Under the pieces are notes generated by a model, which searched no databases, was not told the origin of the DNA, and saw nothing but the letters and a program-made list of their open reading frames with translations. From Comamonadaceae bacterium (GTDB taxonomy: Bacteria > Pseudomonadota > Gammaproteobacteria > Burkholderiales > Burkholderiaceae_C): DNA of 64,000 bases. Position 1 is the stretch's first letter. Each line of letters begins with the position of its first letter. A program made the position numbers and the translations under genes. Positions 20,654 through 31,542 of this stretch are shown here, piece after piece. The DNA is taken from the NCBI GenBank assembly GCA_027484575.1, contig JAIXSQ010000010.1, positions 310,001-374,000 on the forward strand. Reading direction: 5' to 3'.

Positions 20654-20698
20654 CTTGGCTCAGTGCAAGCCGAATCAATCACTTAAGCGCTCCCGTTG

Positions 20699-22507
20699 AT
20701 GAATCACATCAGAAACTTCTCGATCATCGCCCACATCGACCACGGCAAGTCGACGCTGGCCGACCGCCTGATCCAGCGATGCGGCGGGCTGTCGGAGCGC
20801 GAGATGGAAGAACAGGTCCTGGACTCGATGGACCTGGAGAAGGAGCGTGGGATAACCATCAAGGCGCAGACCGCCGCGCTGCAGTACACGGCGCGCGATG
20901 GACGCGTCTACAACCTGAACCTGATCGACACGCCGGGCCACGTCGACTTCTCGTACGAGGTGAGCCGCTCGCTGTCGGCGTGCGAGGGCGCGCTGCTCGT
21001 CGTGGACGCGAGCCAGGGCGTCGAGGCGCAGACGGTCGCCAACTGCTACACCGCGCTGGACCTGGGCGTCGAGGTCGTCCCGGTCCTGAACAAGATGGAC
21101 CTGCCGCAGGCCGACCCCGAGAACGCGAAGTCCGAGGTCGAGGACGTGATCGGCATCGACGCCACCGACGCCATCCCCTGCTCGGCCAAGACCGGCATGG
21201 GCATCGACGAGATCCTCGAGGCCATCGTCGCCAAGGTGCCGGCGCCGCGTGGCGACGCCGACGGCCCGCTGCGCGCGATGATCATCGACAGCTGGTTCGA
21301 CAGCTACGTCGGCGTCGTGATGCTGGTGCGGGTGGTCGACGGGACCCTGAAGAAGGGCGAGCGCATCAAGCTGATGGCCACCGGCGCCGCCTACGAGGCC
21401 GGCAGCCTGGGCGTGTTCACCCCCGGCAACCAGCCGCGCGAGCAGCTGTGCGCGGGCGAGGTGGGTTACATCATCGCGGGCATCAAGGAACTGCAGGCCG
21501 CCAAGGTCGGCGACACGGTCACGCTCGAGAAGAAGCTGCCGAACAACGCCGGCAGCGCCACCGAGCCGCTGCCCGGCTTCAAGGAGATCCAGCCGCAGGT
21601 GTTCGCGGGGCTGTACCCCACCGAGGCCAACCAGTACGACAGCCTGCGCGACGCGCTCGAGAAGCTCAAGCTCAACGACGCCTCGCTGCACTACGAGCCC
21701 GAGGTGAGCCAGGCCCTGGGCTTCGGCTTCCGCTGCGGCTTCCTGGGCCTGCTGCACATGGAGATCGTGCAGGAGCGCCTGGAGCGCGAGTTCGACCAGG
21801 ACCTGATCACCACCGCCCCGTCGGTGGTCTACCAGGTGGTCAAGGGCGACGGCGAGATCCTGATGGTCGAGAACCCCTCGAAGATGCCGGAGCAGGGCCG
21901 CATCCAGGAGATCCGCGAGCCGATCGTCACGGTGCACCTGTACATGCCGCAGGAGTACGTGGGCGCGGTGATGACGCTGGCCAACCAGAAGCGCGGCGTG
22001 CAGCTGAACATGGCCTACCACGGCCGCCAGGTGATGCTCACGTACGAGCTGCCGCTGGGCGAGATCGTGCTGGACTTCTTCGACAAGCTCAAGTCCGTCA
22101 GCCGCGGCTACGCGTCGATGGACTACGAGTTTAAGGAGTACCGGGCCTCCGACGTGGTCAAGGTCGACATCCTGCTCAATGGCGAGAAGGTCGACGCGCT
22201 GTCCATCATCGTGCACCGCACGCAGGCCCAGTACCGCGGGCGCGCGGTCGCCGCCAAGATGCGCGAGATCATCAGCCGGCAGATGTTCGACGTGGCGATC
22301 CAGGCGGCCATCGGGGCCAACGTCATCGCCCGCGAGACCATCAAGGCGCTGCGCAAGAACGTGCTGGCAAAATGCTACGGCGGCGACATCAGCCGCAAGC
22401 GCAAGCTCCTCGAGAAACAGAAGGCAGGCAAGAAACGCATGAAGCAGATCGGCTCGGTCGAAGTGCCCCAGGAGGCGTTCCTGGCCATCCTGCAGGTCGA
22501 GGACTGA
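20699..22507 (+). CDS. lepA: Elongation factor 4 (LepA)
   Basis: Ribosome-dependent GTPase that back-translocates or remodels stalled ribosomes. 602 residues. The G domain shows G1 [10 protein letters not shown]3 DTPGHVDF and G4 NKMD, and the chain ends with the LepA-specific C-terminal domain ([19 protein letters not shown]). ATG 20699 gives [14 protein letters not shown] as in other LepA proteins; a TTG three bases upstream is also open but adds one residue only. No Shine-Dalgarno is evident. lepB follows after five bases, as in E. coli. Confidence 0.97.
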   Translation: MNHIRNFSIIAHIDHGKSTLADRLIQRCGGLSEREMEEQVLDSMDLEKERGITIKAQTAALQYTARDGRVYNLNLIDTPGHVDFSYEVSRSLSACEGALLVVDASQGVEAQTVANCYTALDLGVEVVPVLNKMDLPQADPENAKSEVEDVIGIDATDAIPCSAKTGMGIDEILEAIVAKVPAPRGDADGPLRAMIIDSWFDSYVGVVMLVRVVDGTLKKGERIKLMATGAAYEAGSLGVFTPGNQPREQLCAGEVGYIIAGIKELQAAKVGDTVTLEKKLPNNAGSATEPLPGFKEIQPQVFAGLYPTEANQYDSLRDALEKLKLNDASLHYEPEVSQALGFGFRCGFLGLLHMEIVQERLEREFDQDLITTAPSVVYQVVKGDGEILMVENPSKMPEQGRIQEIREPIVTVHLYMPQEYVGAVMTLANQKRGVQLNMAYHGRQVMLTYELPLGEIVLDFFDKLKSVSRGYASMDYEFKEYRASDVVKVDILLNGEKVDALSIIVHRTQAQYRGRAVAAKMREIISRQMFDVAIQAAIGANVIARETIKALRKNVLAKCYGGDISRKRKLLEKQKAGKKRMKQIGSVEVPQEAFLAILQVED

Positions 22508-22512
22508 TCCCG

Positions 22513-23481
22513 ATGCCGACGATCACCGCCGCGGTCCTCGCGGCCTTCGCCGGCTATGCGCTGGCCTGGTACCTGGGGATGGTCGAGGGCAACTTCGCGC
22601 TGCTGCTGTTCCTCGCCACCGTGGTCACCGGCCTGTACTGGGTGGCCGAGCGCTTCTGGTTCCTGCCCCGCCGCCGCCAGGCCGCCGAGGCGATGGAGGC
22701 GCAGTCCCGCGAGCGCGCCGCGCAGCTGGCCGCCCAGGGCATCACGCAGACCGACCAGCCCGACCTGTCCCAGGCCCGCCAGCGTCTGCTGATGCAGCCC
22801 TGGTGGCTGGATTGGACGGCCGGCCTGTTCCCCGTGATCCTGGCCGTGTTCGTGCTGCGCTCGTTCCTGTTCGAGCCGTTCAAGATCCCGTCGGGCTCGA
22901 TGATCCCCACGCTGCTGGTGGGCGACCTGATCCTGGTGAACAAGTTCACGTACGGCCTGCGGCTGCCGGTGATCAACACGAAGATCACCGAGGGCAACGC
23001 GCCCCGGCGCGGCGACGTGATGGTGTTCCGCTACCCGCCCAAGCCCAGCCTCGACTACATCAAGCGGGTGGTCGGCGTGCCGGGCGACGAGGTCGCCTAC
23101 CTGAACAAGCGCCTGACCATCAACGGCCAGCCGGTGTCCAAGGAGGCGCTGCCCGAGTACCTGGACGAGGACTCGATGCGCTACTCGCGCCAGTTCCGCG
23201 AGACCTTCGAGGGACGCACGCACAGGATCCTGAACGACGACGAGCGCCCGGCCTTCATCCCCGGCGCGGAGGATTTTCCCCGCAAGGATCTTTGCCGCTA
23301 CAGTGTCGAGGGCGTGGTGTGCAAGGTCCCGCCCGGCCATTTCTTCATGATGGGCGACAACCGGGACAACTCGCTCGACTCGCGCTACTGGGGCTTCGTG
23401 CCCGAGCGCAACATCGTCGGCAAGGCCTTCCTGATCTGGATGAACTTCGGTGACTTCAAGCGCATCGGGGCGTTCGAGTGA
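22513..23481 (+). CDS. lepB: Signal peptidase I
   Basis: Inner-membrane leader peptidase that releases exported proteins. 322 residues. Two N-terminal membrane helices are separated by a cytoplasmic loop, with the second at about 105-125. The Ser/Lys dyad is Ser129 (KIPSGSMIPTLLVGD) and Lys184 (DYIKRVVGVPGDEV), and FMMGDNRDNSLDSRYWG is the conserved box E. Start ATG 22513 is five bases after lepA; the upstream in-frame residues are LepA shadow. The next gene encodes a small membrane-anchored protein. Confidence 0.97.
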   Translation: MPTITAAVLAAFAGYALAWYLGMVEGNFALLLFLATVVTGLYWVAERFWFLPRRRQAAEAMEAQSRERAAQLAAQGITQTDQPDLSQARQRLLMQPWWLDWTAGLFPVILAVFVLRSFLFEPFKIPSGSMIPTLLVGDLILVNKFTYGLRLPVINTKITEGNAPRRGDVMVFRYPPKPSLDYIKRVVGVPGDEVAYLNKRLTINGQPVSKEALPEYLDEDSMRYSRQFRETFEGRTHRILNDDERPAFIPGAEDFPRKDLCRYSVEGVVCKVPPGHFFMMGDNRDNSLDSRYWGFVPERNIVGKAFLIWMNFGDFKRIGAFE

Positions 23482-23515
23482 CGTGCAACTGACCAACAAC
23501 AAGCGAGGGGTAAAG

Positions 23516-23869
23516 ATGATCCGCAGTCCCAGGACCCGCCAGACCGGCCTGTCCCTGTTCAGCCTCATCATCGTCGGCGCCATCCTGGCCGGCGTGGGCG
23601 TGCTCGTGGCCCAGGTCATCCCGACGGCCGTCGAGTACCAGGCCATCCTCAAGGCCGTCAACAAGGCCCGTGACGGCTCCAACCCGGTCGAGGTCCGCCA
23701 GATCTTCGAGAAGGCCGCGCAGATCGACGACATCAAGTCGATCACCGCCAAGGACCTGGAGATCACCCGCCAAGGCGAGCGGAACCTGGTCAAGTTCGCG
23801 TACAGCCGCGAGATCCACATGTTCGGGCCGGCCTACCTGCTGATCAAGTACAGCGGGCAGTCCCAGTAA
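23516..23869 (+). CDS. DUF4845 membrane-anchored protein
   Basis: A 117-residue protein with one N-terminal membrane helix of pilin-like appearance (GLSLFSLIIVGAILAGVGVLV), followed by a soluble domain with EYQAILKAVNKA and KFAYSREIHMFGPAYLLIKY. It matches the DUF4845 family found between lepB and rnc in Betaproteobacteria and Pseudomonas; function unknown. ATG 23516 has a good cgagggg site eight bases upstream, so the open frame before it is ignored. rnc begins six bases after its stop. Confidence 0.85.
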   Translation: MIRSPRTRQTGLSLFSLIIVGAILAGVGVLVAQVIPTAVEYQAILKAVNKARDGSNPVEVRQIFEKAAQIDDIKSITAKDLEITRQGERNLVKFAYSREIHMFGPAYLLIKYSGQSQ

Positions 23870-23875
23870 TCCCAC

Positions 23876-24571
23876 GTGAATGGCGATGCAGCAGCCCTGG
23901 CCGCGTTGCAGGACCGCCTGCAGCATCGCTTTGCCCAGCCCCGCCTGCTGCAGCAGGCGCTGACCCACCGCAGCTTCTCGGCCGAGCACAACGAGCGGCT
24001 CGAGTTCCTGGGTGACTCGGTGCTCAACCTGGCGGTCTCGGCGCTGCTCTACGAGCGCCTGGCCACCCTGGCAGAAGGCGAGCTGTCGCGGGTGCGGGCC
24101 AACCTGGTCAAGCAGGACACGCTGCACGGCCTGGCCGTCGGCCTGCAGCTGGCGCCGCTGCTGCGCCTGGGCGAGGGCGAGACCCGCTCGGGCGGCCGCC
24201 AGCGGCCATCCATCCTGGCCGACGCGCTCGAGGCCGTGATCGGTGCCGTGCACCTGGACGCCGGCTTCCTGGCGGCCCAGGCCCTGGTCCACCGCCTGTA
24301 CCAGGGCGTCGAGATCAACCCGCGCATGCAGGCCGCCGCCAAGGACCCCAAGACCGAGCTGCAGGAGTGGCTGCAAGGGCGCCGCCTGAAGCTGCCGGTC
24401 TACCAGGTCGAGGCGGTGCAGGGCGCCGCCCACCAGCAGACCTTCCAGGTCACCTGCGAGATCCCCGAACTCGGCCTGAGCGCCCGTGGCACCGGCCCTT
24501 CGCGCCGTGCCGGGGAGCAGGCCGCCGCCAGCGCCATGCTGCAGTCCCTGCCATCCCGACCCACGCCGTGA
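23876..24571 (+). CDS. rnc: Ribonuclease III
   Basis: Double-strand-specific endoribonuclease that separates rRNA precursors and processes mRNAs. 231 residues. The N-terminal catalytic domain has the signature [21 protein letters not shown] with its acidic metal ligands, and the C-terminal dsRNA-binding domain starts near residue 158 ([20 protein letters not shown]). The start is GTG 23876, six bases after the DUF4845 gene. Its stop overlaps the GTG start of era, the same coupling as in E. coli rnc-era-recO. Confidence 0.96.
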   Translation: MNGDAAALAALQDRLQHRFAQPRLLQQALTHRSFSAEHNERLEFLGDSVLNLAVSALLYERLATLAEGELSRVRANLVKQDTLHGLAVGLQLAPLLRLGEGETRSGGRQRPSILADALEAVIGAVHLDAGFLAAQALVHRLYQGVEINPRMQAAAKDPKTELQEWLQGRRLKLPVYQVEAVQGAAHQQTFQVTCEIPELGLSARGTGPSRRAGEQAAASAMLQSLPSRPTP

Positions 24572-25593
24572 ACCACCTTCCTTCCGATCCGCCCGATGCC
24601 CCCGACGAGGGCGCCGAGGCCATCCCCGAGCTGCCCCCCATCCCCGGGATGCCGCCGATCCCGCCGGTGGGCGGCGCCGCGCCGTCCGTGCCCGTCGACC
24701 AGCAGCGCTGCGGCCTGGTGGCCATCGTGGGCAAGCCCAACGTGGGCAAGTCCACGCTGCTGAACGCCCTGGTGGGCCAGAAGATCAGCATCACCTCGCG
24801 CAAGGCCCAGACCACGCGGCACCGCATCACGGGCATCCGCACCCAGGGTCCCACCCAGTACGTGTTCGCCGACACGCCGGGCTTCCAGACCCGCCACGCC
24901 ACCGCCCTGAACCGCTCGCTGAACAAGACGGTGGTGGGCGCCGTCGGCGACGTCGACGTGGTGCTGTTCGTCGTCGAGGCCGGCCGCTTCACCCTGCCCG
25001 ATGCCAAGGTGCTGTCGCTGCTCAAGCCGGGCATCCCCGCGCTGCTGGTGGCCAACAAGCTGGACACCGTGCACCGCCGTGCCGAGATCGCGCCCTGGCT
25101 GAAGGACATGCAGGAGCGCCACGCCTTCGCCGAGTTCGTGCCCATGTCGGCCAAGAACCCCAAGGACGTCGAGCGCCTGCTCGAGGTCGTGGGCCGCTAC
25201 CTGCCGGCCCAGCCCTGGTGGTACGCCGAGGACGAACTGACCGACCGCAGCGAGAAGTTCCTGGCCAGCGAGACGGTGCGCGAGAAGCTGTTCCGCCTCA
25301 CCGGCGAGGAGCTGCCCTACACCTCGACGGTCGTGATCGACAAGTTCGAGGAGGAGCCCAGCCCGCGCCACAAGCGCTTCGTGAAGATCGCCGCGACCAT
25401 CGTGGTCGAGCGCGACAGCCACAAGGCCATGGTGATCGGCGACAAGGGCGAGCGGCTCAAGCGCATCGGCACCGAGGCGCGCCAGGAGCTCGAGAAGCTG
25501 ATGGACGCCAAGGTGTTCCTGGAGATCTGGGTCAAGGTGCGCGCCGGCTGGGCCGACGACGAGGCGCGGGTGCGCAGCTTTGGCTACGAATAG
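24568..25593 (+). CDS. era: GTPase Era with Pro-rich N-terminal extension
   Basis: Essential GTPase that binds the 3' end of 16S rRNA and helps 30S assembly. 341 residues, about 40 longer than E. coli Era. G1 is [10 protein letters not shown]3 DTPGFQT and G4 NKLD, with a C-terminal KH domain ([13 protein letters not shown]..., [14 protein letters not shown]). The extra length is an N-terminal tract rich in Pro/Asp/Glu (residues 1-45, [14 protein letters not shown]) before the G domain. The GTG start at 24568 overlaps the rnc stop; no later start with a ribosome site is obvious, so the extension looks real. Confidence 0.95.
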   Translation: MNHLPSDPPDAPDEGAEAIPELPPIPGMPPIPPVGGAAPSVPVDQQRCGLVAIVGKPNVGKSTLLNALVGQKISITSRKAQTTRHRITGIRTQGPTQYVFADTPGFQTRHATALNRSLNKTVVGAVGDVDVVLFVVEAGRFTLPDAKVLSLLKPGIPALLVANKLDTVHRRAEIAPWLKDMQERHAFAEFVPMSAKNPKDVERLLEVVGRYLPAQPWWYAEDELTDRSEKFLASETVREKLFRLTGEELPYTSTVVIDKFEEEPSPRHKRFVKIAATIVVERDSHKAMVIGDKGERLKRIGTEARQELEKLMDAKVFLEIWVKVRAGWADDEARVRSFGYE

Positions 25594-26332
25594 GCGCACC
25601 GGCGACGAACCCGCCTACGTGCTCCACCGCTACGACTGGAGCGAGTCCAGCCTCATCCTCGAGGCCTACACCCGCCACCACGGCCGCATCGCGGTGGTGG
25701 CCAAGGGGGCCAAGCGGCCCAGCTCGAACTTCCGCCCCGTGCTGCTGCCGCTGCAGCCGCTGCGCCTGTCCTTCGGCGGCGACGGCGAGATCCGCACGCT
25801 CAAGGGCGCCGAATGGGTGGGCGGCCAGGTGATGCCCACCGGCGAGGCGCTGCTGGCCGGCTACCACTGCAACGAGCTGCTGCTGCGGCTGCTGGCCCGC
25901 GACGACCCGCATCCGCACCTGTTCGACGTCTATGCCGCCACCGTGCAGGTGCTGGCCTCCGGCCAGAGCGCGGTGCTCGAGGCCGCGTTGCGCGCCTTCG
26001 AGCTGCTGCTGCTGCGCGACGTGGGCCTGCTGCCCGGGCTGGATGCCGAGACCACCACGCTGGCGCCGCTGCAGGCCGCCCAGGCCTACGGGCTGGTGCC
26101 CGAGGCCGGCCTGGTCGCGCAGCCCGCCGAGGCGCAGCGCCCTGTGCTCGCCGGGGCGCAGTGGCTCGCGGTCGAGGCCGCGTTGCAGGACCCCGCGCCC
26201 TTCCATGCCACGCTGCGCGCGGTGGCCGAGATGCCGGCCCTCAAGCCGCAGTTGCGCCAGCTGCTGCACTACCATTGCGGCGTCTCCACCCTGCGCACGC
26301 GCCAGCTGATGCTGGACCTGCAATCGCTATGA
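25580..26332 (+). CDS. recO: DNA repair protein RecO
   Basis: RecFOR-pathway mediator that loads RecA onto SSB-coated single-strand DNA. 250 residues. The N-terminal OB fold ([35 protein letters not shown]) is typical, followed by the helical domain. The start is a TTG at 25580, inside the end of era (14-base overlap); its N-terminus aligns with RecO family members. Its stop overlaps the pdxJ start (ATGA). Confidence 0.92.
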   Translation: MATNRRTGDEPAYVLHRYDWSESSLILEAYTRHHGRIAVVAKGAKRPSSNFRPVLLPLQPLRLSFGGDGEIRTLKGAEWVGGQVMPTGEALLAGYHCNELLLRLLARDDPHPHLFDVYAATVQVLASGQSAVLEAALRAFELLLLRDVGLLPGLDAETTTLAPLQAAQAYGLVPEAGLVAQPAEAQRPVLAGAQWLAVEAALQDPAPFHATLRAVAEMPALKPQLRQLLHYHCGVSTLRTRQLMLDLQSL

Positions 26333-27075
26333 GCTCCCCCCGCACCGCGCTGTCCGTCAACCTGAACAAGGTGGCCCTGGTGCGCAACACCCGCCACCTG
26401 GGCATCCCCAGCGTGGTCCGCGCCGCCTCCCTGTGCCTGGCCGCCGGCGCGCACGGCATCACCGTGCACCCGCGCCCCGACGGCCGCCACATCCGCGGCG
26501 ACGACGTGCCCGCGCTGTCCGAGCTGGTCGCCCACCATCCCGGCGCCGAGTACAACATCGAAGGCAACCCCTTCCACAACCTCATGGACTTCGTGCGGCA
26601 GCTGCGGCCGCACCAGGCCACCTTCGTGCCCGACAGCGAAGGCCAGTTCACCAGCGACCACGGGTGGGACTTCCCCGCCGATGCCCAGCGGCTGCGCCCG
26701 GTGATCGCCGAATGCCGCGCACTGGGCGTGCGCGTGAGCCTGTTCATGGACCCGCGGCCCGACCAGATGGCCGCCGCCCGCGCAGCGGGCGCCGACCGCG
26801 TCGAGCTGTACACCGAGACCTATGCCCGCGCGCACGGCACCCCCGACGAGGCGCGCGTCCTGCACGGGTTCGCCGAGGCCGCGCGCGCCGCGCAGGCGGC
26901 GGGCCTGGAGGTCAACGCCGGCCACGACCTGAACCGCGCCAACCTGCCGGCCTTCCTGCGCGCCGTGCCCGGCGTGCGCGAGGTCTCGATCGGCCATGCC
27001 TTCGTGGCCGATGCGCTGGAGCAGGGCTACGACGCCACGGTCAGGGCCTACCTGGCCGCGATCACCGCCGCCTGA
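26329..27075 (+). CDS. pdxJ: Pyridoxine 5'-phosphate synthase
   Basis: Closes the ring of pyridoxine phosphate from 1-deoxyxylulose 5-phosphate and 3-amino-2-oxopropyl phosphate. 248 residues, TIM-barrel. Visible blocks are [27 protein letters not shown] and [13 protein letters not shown]. It overlaps recO by four bases. The recO-pdxJ-acpS order is the same as in E. coli. Confidence 0.96.
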   Translation: MSSPRTALSVNLNKVALVRNTRHLGIPSVVRAASLCLAAGAHGITVHPRPDGRHIRGDDVPALSELVAHHPGAEYNIEGNPFHNLMDFVRQLRPHQATFVPDSEGQFTSDHGWDFPADAQRLRPVIAECRALGVRVSLFMDPRPDQMAAARAAGADRVELYTETYARAHGTPDEARVLHGFAEAARAAQAAGLEVNAGHDLNRANLPAFLRAVPGVREVSIGHAFVADALEQGYDATVRAYLAAITAA

Positions 27076-27089
27076 CCGGGGCCGCCCGC

Positions 27090-27485
27090 GTGGTCCACGG
27101 CATCGGCACCGACATCTGCGACGTGCGCCGCATCCGGGCGGCGTGGGAGCGCCATGGCGAGCGCTTCGCCCGCCGCATCCTGGCCGACGGCGAACTCGCC
27201 ACCTTCCACGCCCGCAGCGCCCGCTGGCCCGAGCGCGGCATCCGCTTCCTGGCCACGCGCTTCTCGGCCAAGGAGGCCTTCAGCAAGGCCGTGGGGCTGG
27301 GCATGCGCATGCCCATGACCTGGCGCGACTGCGAGGTGGGCCGCCTGCCCAGCGGCCAGCCGGTGCTGGTGCTGCACGGCCGCCTGAAGGCCTGGTTCGA
27401 GGCCCAGGGCCTGCGCGCCCACGTCAGCGTCACCGACGAGAGCGACTACGCCGCCAGCTTCGTGGTCGTCGAGCGAATTTCCTGA
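27090..27485 (+). CDS. acpS: Holo-ACP synthase
   Basis: Transfers phosphopantetheine from CoA to Ser37 of the ACP encoded at 14335. 131 residues. Asp8 (GIGTDICDV) and Glu62 ([13 protein letters not shown]) are the magnesium-binding pair of the family. The start is GTG 27090, which puts GIGTDI at the standard distance from the N-terminus; it lies 14 bases after pdxJ. Confidence 0.94.
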   Translation: MVHGIGTDICDVRRIRAAWERHGERFARRILADGELATFHARSARWPERGIRFLATRFSAKEAFSKAVGLGMRMPMTWRDCEVGRLPSGQPVLVLHGRLKAWFEAQGLRAHVSVTDESDYAASFVVVERIS

Positions 27486-27493
27486 AGGATCCC

Positions 27494-28552
27494 ATGAGCG
27501 AACACGCACCCCTGGTCATCGACATCGCCGGCACCGCGCTGACCGACGCCGACCGCCGCCGCCTGGCCCACCCGCTGGTGGGCGGCATGATCCTGTTCGG
27601 CCGCAACTGGCAGGACCGCGCGCAGCTGTCGGCCCTGTGCGCCGAGATCAAGGCGCTGCGGTCCGACCTGCTGGTGTGCGTCGACCACGAGGGCGGCCGC
27701 GTGCAGCGCTTCCGCACCGACGGCTTCACCCACCTGCCGCCCATGCGCGCCCTGGGCGAGCTGTGGATGCGCGATGCCCTGGCGGCCACCAATGCCGCCA
27801 CCGCCACGGGCTACGTGCTGGGCGCCGAGCTGCGCGCCTGCGGCGTCGACTTCAGCTTCACGCCGGTGCTCGACCTGGACTGGGGGCCGTCGGGGGTGAT
27901 CGGCGATCGCGCCTTCCACCGCGATGCCCGCGTGGCCTCGGTGCTGGCCAAGAGCCTGATGCACGGCCTGCTGCAGGCTGGCGTGGCCAACTGCGGCAAG
28001 CATTTCCCCGGCCACGGCTTCGTCGCCGCCGACTCGCACACCGAGGTGCCGGTGGACAAGCGCGCGCTCAAGGCCATCCTGGCCGACGACGCCGCGCCCT
28101 ACGGCTGGCTCAACACGACGCTCACCAGCGTGATGCCGGCGCACGTGATCTACCCCAAGGTCGACAGCCTGCCGGCCGGCTTCTCGCCGCGCTGGCTGCA
28201 GGCCATCCTGCGCGACCGGCTGGGCTTCGCCGGCGCGATCTTCAGCGACGACCTGAGCATGGAAGGCGCGCGCCGCATCGGGGGCCGCACCGTCAGCTAC
28301 ACCGAGGCGGCCGTCGCCGCGCTGCAGGCCGGCTGCGACCTGGTCCTGCTGTGCAACCAGTCGGTGGGCGACGGCGAGCCGGTCGATGCCCTCATCGACG
28401 GCCTGGCCGAGGCCCAGGTCAAGGGCGGCTGGCGCCCCGATGCGGTGAGCGAGCAGCGCCGCCTGGCGCTGCTGCCCGTGGGCGAGGCCCCCGACTGGGA
28501 CGCGCTGATGGTCCAGCCGCGCTACATGCAGGCGCTGCGCACGCTGCCCTGA
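27494..28552 (+). CDS. nagZ: Beta-N-acetylhexosaminidase NagZ
   Basis: Cytoplasmic glycoside hydrolase family 3 enzyme that removes GlcNAc from 1,6-anhydro-muropeptides during murein recycling. 352 residues, (beta/alpha)8 barrel. DHEGGRVQRF is the substrate-binding loop, KHFPGHGFVAADSH holds the flexible catalytic His loop, and the Asp nucleophile is in IFSDDLSMEGA. It starts eight bases after acpS with an aagga site and ends the long lepA-nagZ operon. Confidence 0.95.
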   Translation: MSEHAPLVIDIAGTALTDADRRRLAHPLVGGMILFGRNWQDRAQLSALCAEIKALRSDLLVCVDHEGGRVQRFRTDGFTHLPPMRALGELWMRDALAATNAATATGYVLGAELRACGVDFSFTPVLDLDWGPSGVIGDRAFHRDARVASVLAKSLMHGLLQAGVANCGKHFPGHGFVAADSHTEVPVDKRALKAILADDAAPYGWLNTTLTSVMPAHVIYPKVDSLPAGFSPRWLQAILRDRLGFAGAIFSDDLSMEGARRIGGRTVSYTEAAVAALQAGCDLVLLCNQSVGDGEPVDALIDGLAEAQVKGGWRPDAVSEQRRLALLPVGEAPDWDALMVQPRYMQALRTLP

Positions 28553-28586
28553 GCGCGCCGCACGACCGCTGCGCGCGATCGTGGAG

Positions 28587-28642
28587 GCCCGCCTGCGCGG
28601 GCATGACGGACCAGAAGCTGTCGTCCCCGCGCAGGCGGGGAC
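28587..28642. repeat. Extragenic palindrome, two hairpins between convergent nagZ and yegD
   Basis: Two perfect hairpins: GCCCGC-CTGC-GCGGGC at 28587-28602 and GTCCCCGC-GCAG-GCGGGGAC at 28623-28642. The whole element is also an imperfect inverted repeat of itself (gcctgcgcgggcatgacg against cgtccccgcgcaggcggg). This is the common CCCGCGCAGGCGGG extragenic palindrome of Burkholderiales; a diverged relative lies at 1098-1184. It may also serve as a bidirectional terminator. Confidence 0.7.
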
Positions 28643-28648
28643 CCACGT

Positions 28649-29905
28649 TCAACCCCGCGCCGCCGCCCAGGCCAGCCCCGCCGCCACGCCGCCGAACAGG
28701 TCGCCCTCGACCAGCGGCACGCCGGGGAACTCGGAGCGCAGCCGCGCCTGCAGCGGCGCCAGCGCCGACGAGCCACCCGTGAGGTAGACCGCATCGGGCG
28801 CCTGCAGGCCCGCGGCACGCACGCAGTCCCGCGCGCACGCCGCCACCTGGCCCAGCAGGGCGTCCAGCTGCACCGCCATGTCGGCCGCGTCCAGCGTGGC
28901 GGCCAGCCCCGTCTCGACCTCGCCCAAATCGATGGTGGCGGCGCCGCCGCCCACCGAGCAATCGATCTTGGCCTGCTCGACCTCGGCCGCCAGCCGGTGT
29001 CCCAGCTTCAGGTCCAGCACCGCCAGCAGCCGCCGGTGCAGCGCCGGGTCGGCGAAGTTGGTGCGCAGCGCCCGCGCTTCGGCCAGCCGCCGCGGCGTGT
29101 ACAGGAAGTTGATCATGTGCCAGGTGGCCAGCTCCATGTACAGCGGGCTGGGCACCGGCCGGCCGTCCGGCCCCGCATGCCCCAGGCCCAGCAGCGGCAT
29201 CACCTGGCCCAGGTTGAGCCGGCGGTCGAAGTCGGTGCCCGCCACGTGCACGCCGGTGGTGGCCAGCACGTCGGGCCGCCGGTCGGGCAGGGCGATGCGC
29301 TGCGGCCCCAGCCGCACCACCGTGAAGTCCGAGGTGCCGCCGCCCACGTCCACCACCAGCACCACCTGCTCGCGGTCCAGCCGCCGCTCGTGGTCGAAGG
29401 CGGCCGCGATCGGCTCGAACTCGAAGGCGACGTCAGCGAAGCCCGCGGCCTCGGCCGCCTCGCGCAGCGAGGCCTGCGCCTGCGCGTCGCGCGCCGGGTC
29501 GTCGTCGACGAAGTGCACCGGCCGTCCCAGCAGCAGGCGCGGCGCCACCTCGCCCACGTGGGTGCGGGCGCGCCGCACCAGCTCGCCCAGGAAGCGGCCG
29601 ACGATCTCCTGGTAGCTCACGTCGGTCCAGCCGACCGCGGTGCGCTCGCGCAGCAGCGCGCTGCCCAGCAGGCTCTTGAGCGAGCGCATCAGGCGGCCGT
29701 CGACGCCCTCGAGGTACAGCGCCATCGCCTCGCGGCCGTAGTGCACCGTGCGGTCCTCGGCGTTGAAGAACACCGCGGTGGGCAGCGTGGTGGCGGCACC
29801 TTCCAGCGGCAACAGCCTCGCCGCGCCGCCTGCGTCCACGCAGGCGACGGCCGAGTTGCTGGTGCCGAAGTCGATGCCGAGGGTGGGGACCCCGGCCATG
29901 CTCAT
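28649..29905 (-). CDS. yegD: Hsp70-like ATPase YegD
   Basis: A 418-residue DnaK-related protein. Phosphate-1 motif [12 protein letters not shown], phosphate-2 [14 protein letters not shown] and a C-terminal [11 protein letters not shown] adenosine motif show an intact actin/Hsp70 ATPase domain, but the substrate-binding domain of DnaK is absent. This is the YegD family of unknown function, probably a noncanonical chaperone. Its ATG overlaps the lysS stop by four bases; a second ATG six bases downstream is an alternative. It converges with nagZ. Confidence 0.9.
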   Translation of the reverse strand: MSMAGVPTLGIDFGTSNSAVACVDAGGAARLLPLEGAATTLPTAVFFNAEDRTVHYGREAMALYLEGVDGRLMRSLKSLLGSALLRERTAVGWTDVSYQEIVGRFLGELVRRARTHVGEVAPRLLLGRPVHFVDDDPARDAQAQASLREAAEAAGFADVAFEFEPIAAAFDHERRLDREQVVLVVDVGGGTSDFTVVRLGPQRIALPDRRPDVLATTGVHVAGTDFDRRLNLGQVMPLLGLGHAGPDGRPVPSPLYMELATWHMINFLYTPRRLAEARALRTNFADPALHRRLLAVLDLKLGHRLAAEVEQAKIDCSVGGGAATIDLGEVETGLAATLDAADMAVQLDALLGQVAACARDCVRAAGLQAPDAVYLTGGSSALAPLQARLRSEFPGVPLVEGDLFGGVAAGLAWAAARG

Positions 29906-31437
29906 TCGCGGCGCAGGGCCGGGAACAGGATCACGTCGCGGATGCTGGCGCTGTCGGTCAGCAGCATCATCAGCCGGTCGATGCCGATGCCGCAGCCGCC
30001 GGTGGGCGGCATGCCGTACTCGAGCGCGCGCACGAAGTCGTGGTCGAAGTACATGGCCTCGTCGTCGCCGGCGTCCTTGGCGTCGACCTGCGCGGCGAAG
30101 CGCGCGGCCTGGTCCTCGGCGTCGTTCAGCTCCGAGAAGCCGTTGCCGAACTCGCGGCCGGTGACGTACAGCTCGAAGCGCTCGGTCACCTCGGGCCGTT
30201 CGTCGTTGGCGCGCGCCAGCGGCGAGATCTCGGTGGGGTGCTCCATGATGAAGGTCGGCTGCCAGAGCTTCTCCTCCACCGTCTCCTCGAAGTACAGCAC
30301 CTGCAAGCCGGCCAGTGTGCGGGTGGACAGGCGGTGCTTGTCCTCGTTCAGCCCCAGCTTGCGCAGCGCGGCCACCAGCCAGTCGCGGTCGTCGACGCCC
30401 GCGCCGGCGTCGGTGTGCTTGAGGATCGCCTCGCGGATGGTCAGCCGCTCGAAGGGCTGCGCCAGGTCCACGGGCTTGCCCTGGTAGGTCAGCTGCAGCG
30501 TGCCCACCGCCTGCTGCGCCGCGTCGCGCAGCAGGGCCTCGGTGAAGTCCATCAGGTCGCGGTAGTTCCAGTACGCCGCGTAGAACTCCATCATCGTGAA
30601 CTCGGGGTTGTGGCGCACCGAGATGCCTTCGTTGCGGAAGTTCCGGTTGATCTCGAACACCCGCTCGAAGCCGCCCACGACCAGGCGCTTCAGGTACAGC
30701 TCCGGCGCGATGCGCAGGAACATCTGCTGGTCCAGCGCGTTGTGGTGGGTCGCGAAGGGCCGCGCGTTCGCGCCCCCCGGGATGGGGTGGAGCATCGGCG
30801 TCTCCACCTCCAGGAAGCCGTGCTGCACCATGAACGAGCGGATGCCCGAGACCGCCTTGCTGCGGGCGGCGAAGCGCTGGCGCGACTGCTCGTCGGTCAT
30901 CAGGTCGACGTAGCGTTGCCGGTACTTCAGCTCCTGGTCGGCCACGCCGTGGAACTTGTCGGGCATGGGGCGCAGGCTCTTGGTCAGCAGCCGCACGGAG
31001 GCCACCTGCACCGACAGCTCGCCGGTGCGCGTCTTGAACAGCACGCCTTCGGCGGCGACGATGTCGCCCAGGTCCCAGTGCTTGAACGCCGCGTAGGCCT
31101 CCTCGCCGATCGCGTCGCGGGTGACGTAGATCTGGATGCGGCCGCTGGCGTCCTGCAGCGTCGCGAAGCTGGCCTTGCCCATCACCCGCTTGAGCATCAT
31201 GCGGCCGGCGACCTTGACCGCCGTGCCCTCGGCCTGCAGCTGCTCGGCCGCCTTCTCCCCGTGCGTCGCCTGCAGCTCGGCCGCGCGGGCATCGGGCTTG
31301 AAGTCGTTGGGAAAGGCCACCGGCCCGCCCTGCTGCTGCGCGGCGCGCAGGGCCTTGAGCTTCTCGCGGCGCTCGGCGATGAGCTGGTTCTCGTCGGCGG
31401 CGGGGGCCGCGCTCGGCTGGTTGGGCTGGTCGGACAT
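29902..31437 (-). CDS. lysS: Lysyl-tRNA synthetase (class II)
   Basis: 511 residues. An N-terminal OB anticodon-binding domain (about 65-180, with [21 protein letters not shown]) precedes the class II catalytic core: motif 2 [20 protein letters not shown] and motif 3 [13 protein letters not shown]. Start ATG 31437 (MSDQPNQP); the extra 28 codons upstream are Pro/Arg-rich and cross the promoter region. A TAAAAT box on the same strand lies 68 bases upstream. It sits just after the polysaccharide operon. Confidence 0.96.
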   Translation of the reverse strand: MSDQPNQPSAAPAADENQLIAERREKLKALRAAQQQGGPVAFPNDFKPDARAAELQATHGEKAAEQLQAEGTAVKVAGRMMLKRVMGKASFATLQDASGRIQIYVTRDAIGEEAYAAFKHWDLGDIVAAEGVLFKTRTGELSVQVASVRLLTKSLRPMPDKFHGVADQELKYRQRYVDLMTDEQSRQRFAARSKAVSGIRSFMVQHGFLEVETPMLHPIPGGANARPFATHHNALDQQMFLRIAPELYLKRLVVGGFERVFEINRNFRNEGISVRHNPEFTMMEFYAAYWNYRDLMDFTEALLRDAAQQAVGTLQLTYQGKPVDLAQPFERLTIREAILKHTDAGAGVDDRDWLVAALRKLGLNEDKHRLSTRTLAGLQVLYFEETVEEKLWQPTFIMEHPTEISPLARANDERPEVTERFELYVTGREFGNGFSELNDAEDQAARFAAQVDAKDAGDDEAMYFDHDFVRALEYGMPPTGGCGIGIDRLMMLLTDSASIRDVILFPALRRE

Positions 31438-31504
31438 GGGTCGTGCTGGTGCGCGCGGGGAGCGCCGCGCGGAAAGGGGCCGCGGCGGGCGCGGCAAACC
31501 GGCG

Positions 31505-31510
31505 ATTTTA
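31505..31510 (-). promoter_or_regulatory. Candidate -10 box for lysS
   Basis: TAAAAT on the minus strand, followed by cgccgg, lies 68 bases before the lysS ATG in the 105-bp gap after the polysaccharide operon. No convincing -35 is visible. It suggests that lysS is not simply the last gene of the glycan operon but has its own promoter. Confidence 0.4.
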
Positions 31511-31542
31511 GTGGGCCGCACCGTCCGGCCGGCAGGGCACCG

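Larger units (their letters stand above)
20183..20698. promoter_or_regulatory. 516-bp noncoding gap between mucD and lepA with promoters, terminator and DnaA-box-like sites
   Basis: No gene is supported here. In order: an imperfect hairpin at 20208-20227, a possible end of the mucD transcript; a TAGAAT -10-like box at 20353-20358; a markedly AT-richer stretch at 20430-20520 with TGATCCACA and TGTGGATGG, both close to the DnaA box; a TACAAT -10 box at 20577-20582; and a strong terminator at 20623-20653. lepA starts 45 bases after that terminator with no clear ribosome site. The layout fits either a small RNA gene or a leader that controls lepA. Confidence 0.6.
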
